From: Bacteroides ovatus
Lineage (GTDB): Bacteria > Bacteroidota > Bacteroidia > Bacteroidales > Bacteroidaceae
DNA length: 64,000 nt
Direction of reading: 5' to 3'
NCBI RefSeq assembly: GCF_001314995.1
Contig: NZ_CP012938.1
Location: 4,712,001-4,776,000 of the forward strand
Under the pieces are notes generated by a model, which saw only the letters and a list, made by a program, of their open reading frames with translations, made no database searches and was not told the origin of the DNA. The position numbers and the translations under genes are program-made. This document shows positions 26,539 to 34,169 of this stretch, in pieces (position 1 is the first letter of the stretch; every line of letters begins with the position of its first letter).

Positions 26539-27684
26539 TTATCTTTGTCTAGTCTTTTTCTGCCGGTATTCAATAGGTGAACATCCTTTGAATTTTTTGA
26601 AAATCCGGGCAATGTTATTATAGTCTGTAAAGCCTACTTCCATTGCTAAATCGGCCAATGGACGGTCGGTTGTGAGCAGTAGATCTGCAAGATGATTACA
26701 CCGGCAATTCAGAATATATTGGTATATAGAGGTATTCAGTGCGTTTTTGAATTTCACCTCAAAGTTTCTGCGCGATAACGGAATGTTTGCAAGCAGAGAC
26801 TCTATGGTCAAATCGGAGCTGTAATGTGAATCTATATATTTCACTACTTCGAGAATGTAAGGGTCTTTAATATTGTGTTTCTCCGTCGATTGGCGTAGTT
26901 CGATGCGGATGGGGTTGATAACAATATTGAAAGTGCCTTCATGTTCCTTCTTTATTTGTTGATGAATAAGTCTGCCGATAGAATAGCCTCCTCTTTCTAC
27001 TTCGAGCTCTATGGATGAAATGGGAGGGTCGGAAATATTACACATCAGTTCGTCATTGTCCACGCCTAATAAAGCAATTTCTTCCGGAATAGGAATATTC
27101 GTCATTTTGCAAGTTTCAGAAATGAACAGGGCGTGCGCATCATCACAACAAAATAGAGCGACTGGCTTTGGGAGTTGCTGCAACCATTGGCTTACTTCCA
27201 TTCTTATCTCGTCTTCCTGCTTATCCGATTCGAAACTGAAAAATTCGCCTCCGATACGTTTTACCTCCTGCCGATAACCTTCGCAGCGTTCGTCAGACCA
27301 AACAACTCCTTTAACACCGAAATAAGCAAAATTGCGAAACATCCGTTTGGCAAAAAACTGGGCTGCCATTCTTCCCGTACCTTTATAATCACCTGTCAGA
27401 TTAGAGTAAGTGACGCTCCGGTGATGATAGTTTTGTAGTACTACCGGAATATTCAGCTCCTTCTGCAAATCGATCGTGTCGTTGTTCCATTGCCCGATAA
27501 TGGCGTCGGCTTTCCATTCTTTCGCCCATCTTAAAATGCCTTGTTCACCATGCATTGCGCTATAATAAGAAGGCAGCCGGTAAAAGAGCCAGGGTCCGTT
27601 TTCTTTGGAGTATTGGACAAGTCCCCGTAGCAGTTTCCTGTCAAATTCGCTTGAATAGTCTATCAATAGAAGAATCTTAATCAT
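26539..27684 (-). CDS. XylR-type transcriptional regulator (periplasmic-binding-like sensor plus AraC HTH)
   Basis: 381 residues. The N-terminal two-thirds is a LacI/periplasmic-binding-like sensor (IKILLLIDYSSEFDRKLLRGL, EIALLGVDNDELMCNISDPP). The C-terminus has two AraC-type helix-turn-helix motifs (TIESLLANIPLSRRNFEVKF and PLADLAMEVGFTDYNNIARIF, then CSPIEYRQKK). This architecture is that of XylR of E. coli, a sugar-responsive activator that binds direct half-sites. It is the only AraC-type regulator near the three promoters sharing 21-bp-spaced half-sites, so it is their likely activator. The start at 27684 is chosen over an upstream ATG at 27783, whose extension overlaps the promoter. 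Confidence 0.88.
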   Translation of the reverse strand: MIKILLLIDYSSEFDRKLLRGLVQYSKENGPWLFYRLPSYYSAMHGEQGILRWAKEWKADAIIGQWNNDTIDLQKELNIPVVLQNYHHRSVTYSNLTGDYKGTGRMAAQFFAKRMFRNFAYFGVKGVVWSDERCEGYRQEVKRIGGEFFSFESDKQEDEIRMEVSQWLQQLPKPVALFCCDDAHALFISETCKMTNIPIPEEIALLGVDNDELMCNISDPPISSIELEVERGGYSIGRLIHQQIKKEHEGTFNIVINPIRIELRQSTEKHNIKDPYILEVVKYIDSHYSSDLTIESLLANIPLSRRNFEVKFKNALNTSIYQYILNCRCNHLADLLLTTDRPLADLAMEVGFTDYNNIARIFKKFKGCSPIEYRQKKTRQR

Positions 27685-27721
27685 AGTTCTATGTTTTTCT
27701 TTAGTATAATGTAGGGATGCA

Positions 27722-27729
27722 CAAATATA
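27722..27729 (-). promoter_or_regulatory. -7 box of the XylR-type regulator gene
   Basis: The minus strand reads TATATTTG (TAnnTTTG), about 38 nt upstream of the preferred ATG at 27684. The half-sites found in the three target promoters are not present here, so autoregulation through them is not indicated. Confidence 0.5.
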
Positions 27730-27788
27730 GAAGAATTCTTTTGTTCTCTCGCAATAAAGACTTAATTTTGTTGCAGCCAACACTTATC

Positions 27789-27880
27789 TGACACCCGGGT
27801 CTCATGAGCACTGACACCCGGGTGTTGGTATGCTTGACACCCGGGTCTCAATGGTGTTGACACCCGGGTGTCAGATAGAA
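27789..27880. repeat. Four-unit tandem array, 23-bp period, palindromic ACCCGGGT core
   Basis: Units begin at 27789, 27812, 27835 and 27858, exactly 23 bp apart. Each opens with TGACACCCGGGT. Units 1 and 3 continue CTCA, and units 2 and 4 continue GT, giving a 46-bp alternation. The outermost units are inverted relative to each other: TATCTGACACCCGGGT at 27785-27800 matches its reverse complement at 27862-27877. The array lies in the divergent region between the XylR-type gene and the HU-related gene. Confidence 0.9.
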
Positions 27881-27883
27881 CGC

Positions 27884-27917
27884 GAGTATAAACGAAAAAA
27901 GAAAGGAGTATAAACGA
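27884..27917 (+). repeat. 12-bp direct repeat at the HU-related start codon
   Basis: GAGTATAAACGA occurs at 27884-27895 and again at 27906-27917, 22 bp apart; the last base of the second copy is the A of the ATG. The two copies flank an A-rich, ribosome-binding-like stretch (AAAAAAGAAAGGAG). Confidence 0.7.
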
Positions 27918-28423
27918 TGGCAGTGCCTTATGTAGTGAGAAAAAAAGCCGATTTAACATCGGGAGAAAGAAAAGAATTATGGTATGGTGTACCCAAAAAA
28001 CTGATAGATCCGATTCGGAATAGAGAATTTGCCGAGTACATGGAAAAACGGAGTGGATTTCATCGCGGGCAGATAGATGGTATATTGACGGAAATGGTTG
28101 ATGCTATCCGTAGTCTGTTGTCTATCGGACAGCCGGTTACTATCGAAGGACTTGGCACATTCCATACGTCACTGACCAGTCCGGGATTTGAACGCCCCGA
28201 ACAGGTAACTCCGGGAAAGGTGTCCGTTTCACGTGTCTATTTCGTGGCTTGTCCTGAATTTAGCCGGGAAGTGAAAAAAATGAAATGCATGCGTATTCCT
28301 TTTAATCTGTATATGCCCGAAGAGATGCTGACCAAAGAAATGAAGAAAGCGGACCGGGAGCAGGAGCGGGAAGAATATGACCGTATGGTGGCACCGGAAA
28401 TCGATGAAGAAGTTCAGGAATAA
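27917..28423 (+). CDS. HU-related DNA-binding protein with acidic C-terminal tail
   Basis: 168 residues. An N-terminal extension (VPYVVRKKADLTSGERKELWYG) precedes an HU/IHF-like core: FAEYMEKRSGFHRGQIDGIL, then QPVTIEGLGTFHTSL, the beta-arm entry. It matches the HU-related family of Bacteroidetes (HU_rel/HU-HIG, as I recall). The tail from about residue 135 is highly charged and ends DEEVQE. It probably binds and bends DNA as a nucleoid or local regulatory protein. It is preceded by the 23-bp tandem array, which makes autoregulation or array binding a plausible but untested idea. Confidence 0.85.
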   Translation: MAVPYVVRKKADLTSGERKELWYGVPKKLIDPIRNREFAEYMEKRSGFHRGQIDGILTEMVDAIRSLLSIGQPVTIEGLGTFHTSLTSPGFERPEQVTPGKVSVSRVYFVACPEFSREVKKMKCMRIPFNLYMPEEMLTKEMKKADREQEREEYDRMVAPEIDEEVQE

Positions 28424-28466
28424 GATAAATTAATACCCTCCCTGTCTTATTTATGAGATAAATCCC

Positions 28467-28474
28467 TATCTTTG
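28467..28474 (+). promoter_or_regulatory. -7 box of glycyl-tRNA synthetase
   Basis: TATCTTTG matches TAnnTTTG and lies about 50 nt upstream of the ATG at 28527, in the gap after the HU-related gene. Confidence 0.6.
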
Positions 28475-28526
28475 TGGCACTTTTTACGAAAAAAGCAAAT
28501 TCAAATTAATAGATATAGAAAAGAAA

Positions 28527-30068
28527 ATGGCACAAGAAGACGTTTTTAAGAAGCTTGTATCGCATTGCAAAGAGTATGGTTTCGTATTCCCTTCGAGCGA
28601 TATCTACGACGGACTAGGCGCTGTGTATGACTACGGTCAGATGGGCGTTGAATTGAAAAATAACATCAAGAAATACTGGTGGGACAGCATGGTGCTGTTG
28701 CACGAGAACATTGTCGGTATCGACTCTGCCATCTTTATGCATCCTACTATCTGGAAGGCTTCCGGACACGTAGACGCATTCAATGACCCTTTGATTGACA
28801 ATAAAGACTCTAAGAAACGTTATCGTGCTGACGTGTTGATCGAAGATCAGCTGGCTAAGTATGACGATAAAATCAATAAAGAAGTAGCGAAAGCTGCCAA
28901 GAGATTCGGCGAATCTTTTGATGAGGCTCAATTCCGTTCTACCAACGGACGTGTATTGGAGCATCAGGCAAAACGTGACGCACTTCACACTCGCTTTGCT
29001 AAGGCTCTGAACGACGGTAATCTGGAAGAATTGCGTCAGATCATTATTGATGAAGAAATCGTATGCCCGATCTCCGGTACAAAGAACTGGACAGAAGTTC
29101 GTCAGTTTAATCTGATGTTCTCTACTGAAATGGGTTCTACTTCCGAAGGAGCCATGAAGATTTATCTTCGTCCGGAAACTGCACAAGGTATTTTTGTAAA
29201 CTACCTCAATGTACAGAAGACGGGTCGTATGAAAGTTCCTTTCGGTATCGCACAGATTGGTAAGGCTTTCCGTAACGAAATCGTTGCCCGTCAGTTCATC
29301 TTCCGTATGCGTGAGTTCGAACAGATGGAAATGCAGTTCTTTGTAAAACCGGGAACTGAACTTGACTGGTTCAAGAAATGGAAAGAAATCCGTTTGAAAT
29401 GGCATAAAGCTCTTGGATTCGGCGATGCAAGCTATCGTTATCACGATCACGATAAACTGGCTCATTACGCAAATGCCGCTACTGATATCGAATTCCTGAT
29501 GCCGTTCGGATTCAAAGAAGTGGAAGGTATTCACTCTCGCACTAACTTCGACTTGTCTCAACATGAGAAGTTCTCCGGCAAGAGCATCAAATATTTCGAT
29601 CCGGAACTGAATGAGTCTTATACTCCGTACGTAATCGAAACTTCTATCGGTGTTGACCGTATGTTCCTTAGTATCATGAGCGCATCTTATTGCGAAGAGC
29701 AATTGGAGAATGGTGAAAGCCGTGTGGTTCTGAAATTGCCTGCTGCTTTGGCTCCGGTGAAACTGGCAGTTATGCCGTTGGTAAAGAAAGACGGTCTGCC
29801 TGAAAAAGCCCGTGAGGTTATTGACAGCCTGAAGTTCCACTTCCACTGCCAATATGACGAAAAGGATAGTATCGGTAAGCGTTATCGCCGTCAGGATGCT
29901 ATTGGTACTCCGTACTGTGTGACAGTCGATCATCAAACATTAGAAGATAACTGCGTGACATTGCGTAACCGCGATACCATGCAACAAGAGCGTGTGGCTA
30001 TCTCTGAACTGAATAACATCATCGCAGACAGAGTAAGCATCACTTCTCTATTGAAAACTTTACAATAA
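28527..30068 (+). CDS. glyQS: Glycyl-tRNA synthetase, class II homodimer type
   Basis: 513 residues. Attaches glycine to tRNA-Gly in the cytoplasm. Class II motifs are clear: KASGHVDAFNDPL near the N-terminus, RPETAQGIFVNY, motif 2 IGKAFRNEIVARQFIFRMRE and motif 3 VIETSIGVDRMFL. The C-terminal anticodon-binding domain begins near LAPVKLAVMPL. The length is normal for the eukaryote/archaea-like single-chain enzyme that Bacteroidetes use instead of the alpha2beta2 form. A long reading frame on the opposite strand is a coding shadow. Confidence 0.96.
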   Translation: MAQEDVFKKLVSHCKEYGFVFPSSDIYDGLGAVYDYGQMGVELKNNIKKYWWDSMVLLHENIVGIDSAIFMHPTIWKASGHVDAFNDPLIDNKDSKKRYRADVLIEDQLAKYDDKINKEVAKAAKRFGESFDEAQFRSTNGRVLEHQAKRDALHTRFAKALNDGNLEELRQIIIDEEIVCPISGTKNWTEVRQFNLMFSTEMGSTSEGAMKIYLRPETAQGIFVNYLNVQKTGRMKVPFGIAQIGKAFRNEIVARQFIFRMREFEQMEMQFFVKPGTELDWFKKWKEIRLKWHKALGFGDASYRYHDHDKLAHYANAATDIEFLMPFGFKEVEGIHSRTNFDLSQHEKFSGKSIKYFDPELNESYTPYVIETSIGVDRMFLSIMSASYCEEQLENGESRVVLKLPAALAPVKLAVMPLVKKDGLPEKAREVIDSLKFHFHCQYDEKDSIGKRYRRQDAIGTPYCVTVDHQTLEDNCVTLRNRDTMQQERVAISELNNIIADRVSITSLLKTLQ

Positions 30069-30079
30069 ACCTTTAACGA

Positions 30080-30694
30080 ATGAGTAAAAAGATCTATTTA
30101 TTCTCCTTAGTATTGCTGGCTCTTGCATTCACTGCTTGCAGTGAAACGGAAGAGACGGGCAAATATGATAACTGGCAGGCACGTAATGAAGCTTTTATAG
30201 ATTCAATAGCCAATGCTCATGCAAATACCGCTACACGTGGTCAGTTGGATTCTATTCATATGATTGCATATCCTGGAGTTCCTATCTATTTTAAAAAGAA
30301 AACTCCTGTGGGAGATGGGGTGATTCAAAATATTATCCCGCGGGCAACAGATGAGGTTACTGTATATTATAAAGGTTCTTATATCATTTGGGGTAATACT
30401 GGTGGTTATGTTGATAAACAAGATAACTTTATAGGGGAAGCGTTTGATGGCTCTTTTACTGAAGCGAATCCTAGCATTGATTTTTCAAGAACTGCGAACT
30501 TAACAATTAATGGGCTTGTGACTGGTTTGTCAGAGGTATTGCAACGAAGAAAAATTGGTGAACGTTTGGAAGTGTATGTTCCATGGAAATATGGTTATGG
30601 TAGTAGTGATTATACTCCAAAAGGTTCTTCGATTACTATTTTAGGTTATTCAACTTTAGTATTTGATATTCAAATGTTAAAGTGCGAAAAATAA
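30080..30694 (+). CDS. FKBP-type peptidyl-prolyl cis-trans isomerase, lipoprotein
   Basis: 204 residues with lipobox FTAC at about residue 20. The C-terminal FKBP domain shows VTVYYKGSYI, GEAFDGSFTE, NGLVTGLSEVLQRRKIGERLEVYVPWKYGYG and STLVFDIQMLK, the normal FKBP strand order. The insert between the first strands is longer than in minimal FKBPs. It starts 11 bp after glyQS and is likely co-transcribed. It is a presumed periplasmic folding catalyst. Confidence 0.88.
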   Translation: MSKKIYLFSLVLLALAFTACSETEETGKYDNWQARNEAFIDSIANAHANTATRGQLDSIHMIAYPGVPIYFKKKTPVGDGVIQNIIPRATDEVTVYYKGSYIIWGNTGGYVDKQDNFIGEAFDGSFTEANPSIDFSRTANLTINGLVTGLSEVLQRRKIGERLEVYVPWKYGYGSSDYTPKGSSITILGYSTLVFDIQMLKCEK

Positions 30695-30730
30695 TCACTT
30701 ATTATCATTTGGAATTTATTAAAATAAAGT

Positions 30731-30779
30731 TCCCTTATTCTAATCCTATTTCATCTATGGCAAAGGATAGAATAAGGGA
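30731..30779 (+). terminator. Hairpin terminator after the FKBP gene
   Basis: TCCCTTATTCTA (30731-30742) pairs perfectly with TAGAATAAGGGA (30768-30779), extended by TCCT/AGGA with one bulge. The following sequence is AT-rich but lacks a continuous T run, so efficiency is uncertain. The rest of the 30695-31045 gap holds only the decayed fragment at 30835-30990. Confidence 0.55.
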
Positions 30780-30834
30780 GCTTATTATTAATATAGCATT
30801 GGTTTAGATATGATTTTTATTCTATGAATTATTT

Positions 30835-30990
30835 CTAAAACTGAAGTATTTCATATATTGTATTTCTACCAGGAGTAATACCATGGAAATTCTTATCTGC
30901 AGGTAAGTCATATCCTATAGGATTGTTCCATTTATCCCATACAATAGCTTGATTTGCATTCTTTTCATTTTCATCATCAATCCATAATCC
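30835..30990 (-). pseudogene. Decayed C-terminal gene fragment
   Basis: The minus strand encodes 51 codons ending in TAG, including LWIDDENEKNANQAIVWDKW and KNFHGITPGRNTIYEILQF. The composition is protein-like, but there is no start codon and in-frame stops lie immediately upstream (TGA at 30991-30993). It reads like the C-terminal end of a secreted Bacteroides protein left after deletion. I do not recognise the parent family. Confidence 0.45.
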
Positions 30991-31045
30991 TCATTGTCAT
31001 GATGTCGTTTGACTACTCCTTATGTTTTGTTCCTTCTTGCTTATA

Positions 31046-32080
31046 TTACAGAAGATTACATTTTTGATTTTTTATACTACTCTCCCTAATCTGCAAATGT
31101 GTTGGAATCGTCACCTGCTTGATAGTCTTATCTCCTTTTATCTGATCGATAAGTAGTTGGCAGGCAGTTTCTCCCATTTTATAGGTCTGATGTGATACTG
31201 CTGATAATTTCGGTTCCACATAATTAGCATGCTGCTCGTCTGTATACCCGATGATTGCCACATCATTCGGAATCCGGAGGCCGTGATTTTTGATAACTTC
31301 CATTGCTGCGAAAGCCAATGTGTCATTCATGGCAAGAATAGCATCCGGAGGCTGTGGAAGTGACAGTAAAGTTTCTGTGGCAATCTTGCCTTCCTCATAA
31401 TCAATCTTCCGGCAGACTACCAACTCTTTTTCGATCGGAATACGATTTTCACGCAAGGCTTCCAGATAGCCATGTTTTCTTCTCTTTACAATATCCAGAT
31501 GATTGGCTCCTCCGATAAAAGCTACCCGCTTACTTCCATTATCCAGAAGATGCTGTGTAGCTATCTGTGCGGATTGGACCCCATCTGCTATCACCGATGA
31601 AAATTGGTCGGTCAGGCAAACACGGTCGAACAGGATAAGTGGCATATTAATGTCTTTCAAGGCGGAGATGTGGGAGAAATCGGTTGTTTCTTGAGACAGA
31701 CAGGCGATGATACCTTCCACGCGCATATTGACCAGATTCTCAATATTTCTTTTTTCATGCTCGTAAGATTCATGCGAGGTCGTGATAATCACGAAATATC
31801 CGTTGGCAATAGCCATATTCTCTATTCCATTCAGAATTGATGCAAAGAAATGAGTGACAATATCCGGAACGATCACTCCGATGATACGTGGCGCATTTTT
31901 CCGCAGGCTCATGGCAAAAGGATTGGGACGATAGTTCATCTCTTTAGCCAGTGCCTTTGCTTTGGCGCAAAGTTCACGGCTGATTTCCGGACTATCTTTT
32001 AGTGCCCTGGATACAGTAGGAATTGATACCCCCAATGCTTGGGCGAGATCTTTGAGTGAAGTATGTTTCCGGTTTTCCAT
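31046..32080 (-). CDS. LacI-family transcriptional regulator of the L-galactose genes
   Basis: 344 residues. N-terminal LacI helix-turn-helix TSLKDLAQALGVSIPTVSRAL with hinge region NYRPNPFAMSLRKN. A periplasmic-binding-like sensor domain follows (IIGVIVPDIVTHFFASILNG, DAILAMNDTLAFAAMEV, DVAIIGYTDE). It is divergent from the sugar-dehydrogenase operon, with a palindrome at 32161-32176 in between, so it is probably the local repressor responding to L-galactose or a pathway intermediate. Confidence 0.9.
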   Translation of the reverse strand: MENRKHTSLKDLAQALGVSIPTVSRALKDSPEISRELCAKAKALAKEMNYRPNPFAMSLRKNAPRIIGVIVPDIVTHFFASILNGIENMAIANGYFVIITTSHESYEHEKRNIENLVNMRVEGIIACLSQETTDFSHISALKDINMPLILFDRVCLTDQFSSVIADGVQSAQIATQHLLDNGSKRVAFIGGANHLDIVKRRKHGYLEALRENRIPIEKELVVCRKIDYEEGKIATETLLSLPQPPDAILAMNDTLAFAAMEVIKNHGLRIPNDVAIIGYTDEQHANYVEPKLSAVSHQTYKMGETACQLLIDQIKGDKTIKQVTIPTHLQIRESSIKNQKCNLL

Positions 32081-32160
32081 TTGAAAGACTGCAACTTAGA
32101 TTCTTTTTACAAAGAAAGCACATTCCCGGAAAATTAAAAGCATTTGAAGCAATATTTTTT

Positions 32161-32176
32161 ACGTAAACCGTTACGT
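32161..32176. promoter_or_regulatory. Predicted LacI-family operator
   Basis: ACGTAAACCGTTACGT has perfect inverted arms, ACGTAA and TTACGT, around a 4-nt centre that includes CG, like LacI-family operators. It lies between the divergent regulator (start 32080) and the AKR gene (start 32260). Confidence 0.6.
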
Positions 32177-32220
32177 TGGTTTTTCGACCGCTCTCTGCTG
32201 CACTGAAACTATTACTGACC

Positions 32221-32228
32221 TATTTTTG
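32221..32228 (+). promoter_or_regulatory. -7 box of the L-galactose operon
   Basis: TATTTTTG matches TAnnTTTG, 31 nt upstream of the preferred AKR start codon at 32260. It rules out the longer reading frame starting at 32176. Confidence 0.6.
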
Positions 32229-32259
32229 TCGCATACAAAATGATTTAAAACCTAAAAGT

Positions 32260-33192
32260 ATGCAATACCATGAAATCGGAAAGACAGGGATGAAAGTATC
32301 ATCTCTTAGTTTTGGAGCTTCTTCTTTAGGAGGAGTTTTCCATGATTTGAAAGAAAAAGAAGGCATTCAGGCTGTGTTTACCGCTGTTGAGGCAGGAATG
32401 AACTTTATCGATGTGTCTCCTTATTACGGACATTATAAAGCGGAAACTGTTTTAGGAAAGGCACTTAAAGATCTTCCTCGTAACCGTTATTACCTTTCTA
32501 CCAAAGTGGGACGTTATGGAAAAGATGGAGTGAACCTGTGGGATTACTCTGCAAAGCGTGCTACCGAAAGTGTGTATGAGAGCATGGAGCGTCTGAATAT
32601 AGATTTTATCGATCTGATAAATGTACACGATGTGGAGTTTGCCGATTTGAACCAGGTAGTTAATGAAACTCTACCTGCTTTGGTTGAGTTGCGTGAAAAG
32701 GGAGTGGTAGGACACGTTGGAATTACCGACTTGCAACTCGAAAACTTGAAATGGGTAATCGACCATTCACCAAGCGGTACGATTGAATCTGTGCTTAGCT
32801 TCTGCCATTATTGCCTGTGTGATGATAAATTAGCAGACTTCCTGGACTACTTCGAATCCAAAGAAATCGGCGTGATTAATGCTTCTCCGCTTTCAATGGG
32901 ACTGTTGAGTGAACGTGGTGTTCCTGCCTGGCATCCGGCTCCCAAACCCTTGGTAGAGGCTTGCCGTAAAGCAATGGAACATTGCAAAGCTAAGAATTAT
33001 CCGATTGAGAAACTGGCTATGCAATTCTCCGTCAGCAATCCTCGTATAGCAACGACTTTATTTAGTACAACTAATCCGGAGAATGTGAAAAAGAACATCG
33101 CTTTCATCGAAGAACCTATTGACTGGGAACTCGTTCGGGAAGTGCAGGAGATTATCGGAGAGCAGAAACGTGTAAGTTGGGCAAACTCATAA
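32260..33192 (+). CDS. Aldo/keto reductase, probable L-galactose dehydrogenase
   Basis: 310 residues from MQYHEIGKTGMKVSSL. AKR-barrel motifs: FGASSLGG, NFIDVSPYYGHYKAETVLG (catalytic Asp and Tyr), YLSTKVGRYG (Lys) and LINVHDVEF (His). The C-terminus has the cofactor-binding segment FSVSNPRIATTLFSTTNPENVKKN. The closest described relatives by context are L-galactose dehydrogenases, oxidising L-galactose to L-galactono-1,5-lactone. The gene order AKR, amidohydrolase, MFS, zinc dehydrogenase is the same as the B. vulgatus Bvu0219-Bvu0222 cluster as I recall it. L-fucose is a possible alternative substrate. Confidence 0.82.
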   Translation: MQYHEIGKTGMKVSSLSFGASSLGGVFHDLKEKEGIQAVFTAVEAGMNFIDVSPYYGHYKAETVLGKALKDLPRNRYYLSTKVGRYGKDGVNLWDYSAKRATESVYESMERLNIDFIDLINVHDVEFADLNQVVNETLPALVELREKGVVGHVGITDLQLENLKWVIDHSPSGTIESVLSFCHYCLCDDKLADFLDYFESKEIGVINASPLSMGLLSERGVPAWHPAPKPLVEACRKAMEHCKAKNYPIEKLAMQFSVSNPRIATTLFSTTNPENVKKNIAFIEEPIDWELVREVQEIIGEQKRVSWANS

Positions 33193-33207
33193 AACAGCGT
33201 CATTCGT

Positions 33208-34131
33208 ATGGACTATACAATTATTGATGCGCACGCCCATCTGTGGTTACGGCAGGATACTGTTGTGGACGGATTGCCTATCCGGACTTTGGAAAATGGC
33301 CGTTCGGAATTTATGGGAGAAATCCGGCAAATGGTTCCGCCCTTTATGATAGACGGAGTGAATAGCGCGGAAGTTTTTCTTTCGAATATGGACTATGCGC
33401 AAGTGGCTGCGGCTGTTATTACCCAAGAGTTTATTGACGGTATTCAGAATGATTATTTGTCGGAAGTCGTTTCCCATTATCCCAACCGTTTCTTTGTTTG
33501 CGGAATGTGTGAGTTCCGTAAACCTGGATTTTTGGAGCAGGCGAAAGAGCTTATAGCCAAAGGTTTTAAGGCTATAAAAATACCTGCCCAACGCTTGTTG
33601 TTAAAAGAGGGACGGGTAATGCTGAATAATGAGGAAATGATGCAGATGTTTCATTCTATGGAAGAACGGAATGTCATGCTCTCCATCGACTTGGCTGACG
33701 GAGCAACACAGGTTCCCGAAATGGAAGAGATTATTCAGGAATGTCCCCGCCTAAAAATAGCTGTCGGACACTTCGGAATGGTGACACGTCCGGACTGGAA
33801 AGAACAAATCCGCCTGGCACGTCATCCCAATGTGATGATTGAATCTGGAGGAATCACCTGGCTTTTCAATGATGAATTTTATCCTTTCAAAGGAGCAGTG
33901 AAAGCCATTCGGGAAGCGGCGGATTTAGTTGGCATGGAGAAACTGATGTGGGGATCGGACTATCCGCGCACCATTACAGCAATCACCTACAAGATGTCAT
34001 ACGATTTTGTGGTGAAGTCTTCCGAGTTGACGGAAGAGGACAAAAGACTCTTTTTGGGAGAAAATGCCCGGAACTTCTATGGATTCACGGATCTCCCCGT
34101 ACTTCCTTACATCAAGAACATGTCCGAATGA
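33208..34131 (+). CDS. Amidohydrolase (COG3618), probable L-galactono-1,5-lactonase
   Basis: 307 residues. The first-strand metal motif is IIDAHAHLWLR (HxH). A Lys/Ile-rich strand KAIKIPAQ, the His in KIAVGHFGMV and the Asp in KLMWGSDYPRT complete the usual amidohydrolase set. In family COG3618 these are sugar lactonases. It is positioned 15 bp after the dehydrogenase that would produce its lactone substrate, and opens it to L-galactonate by context. The alternative is an L-fuconolactonase. Confidence 0.82.
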   Translation: MDYTIIDAHAHLWLRQDTVVDGLPIRTLENGRSEFMGEIRQMVPPFMIDGVNSAEVFLSNMDYAQVAAAVITQEFIDGIQNDYLSEVVSHYPNRFFVCGMCEFRKPGFLEQAKELIAKGFKAIKIPAQRLLLKEGRVMLNNEEMMQMFHSMEERNVMLSIDLADGATQVPEMEEIIQECPRLKIAVGHFGMVTRPDWKEQIRLARHPNVMIESGGITWLFNDEFYPFKGAVKAIREAADLVGMEKLMWGSDYPRTITAITYKMSYDFVVKSSELTEEDKRLFLGENARNFYGFTDLPVLPYIKNMSE

Positions 34132-34169
34132 TAGAGAAAACATCCTTATCGTAAAACTAGATTTATACC

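Noticed and set aside
27789..27880. CRISPR array
   Set aside because: The conserved part is only 12-16 bp and the intervening sequence 7-11 bp, far too short for spacers, and there are no cas genes. The units also alternate and are palindromic.
28614..29936. Long 440-codon reading frame on the minus strand opposite glyQS
   Set aside because: It lies entirely inside a well-conserved glycyl-tRNA synthetase, has a composition typical of an antisense shadow, no recognisable motif and no promoter.
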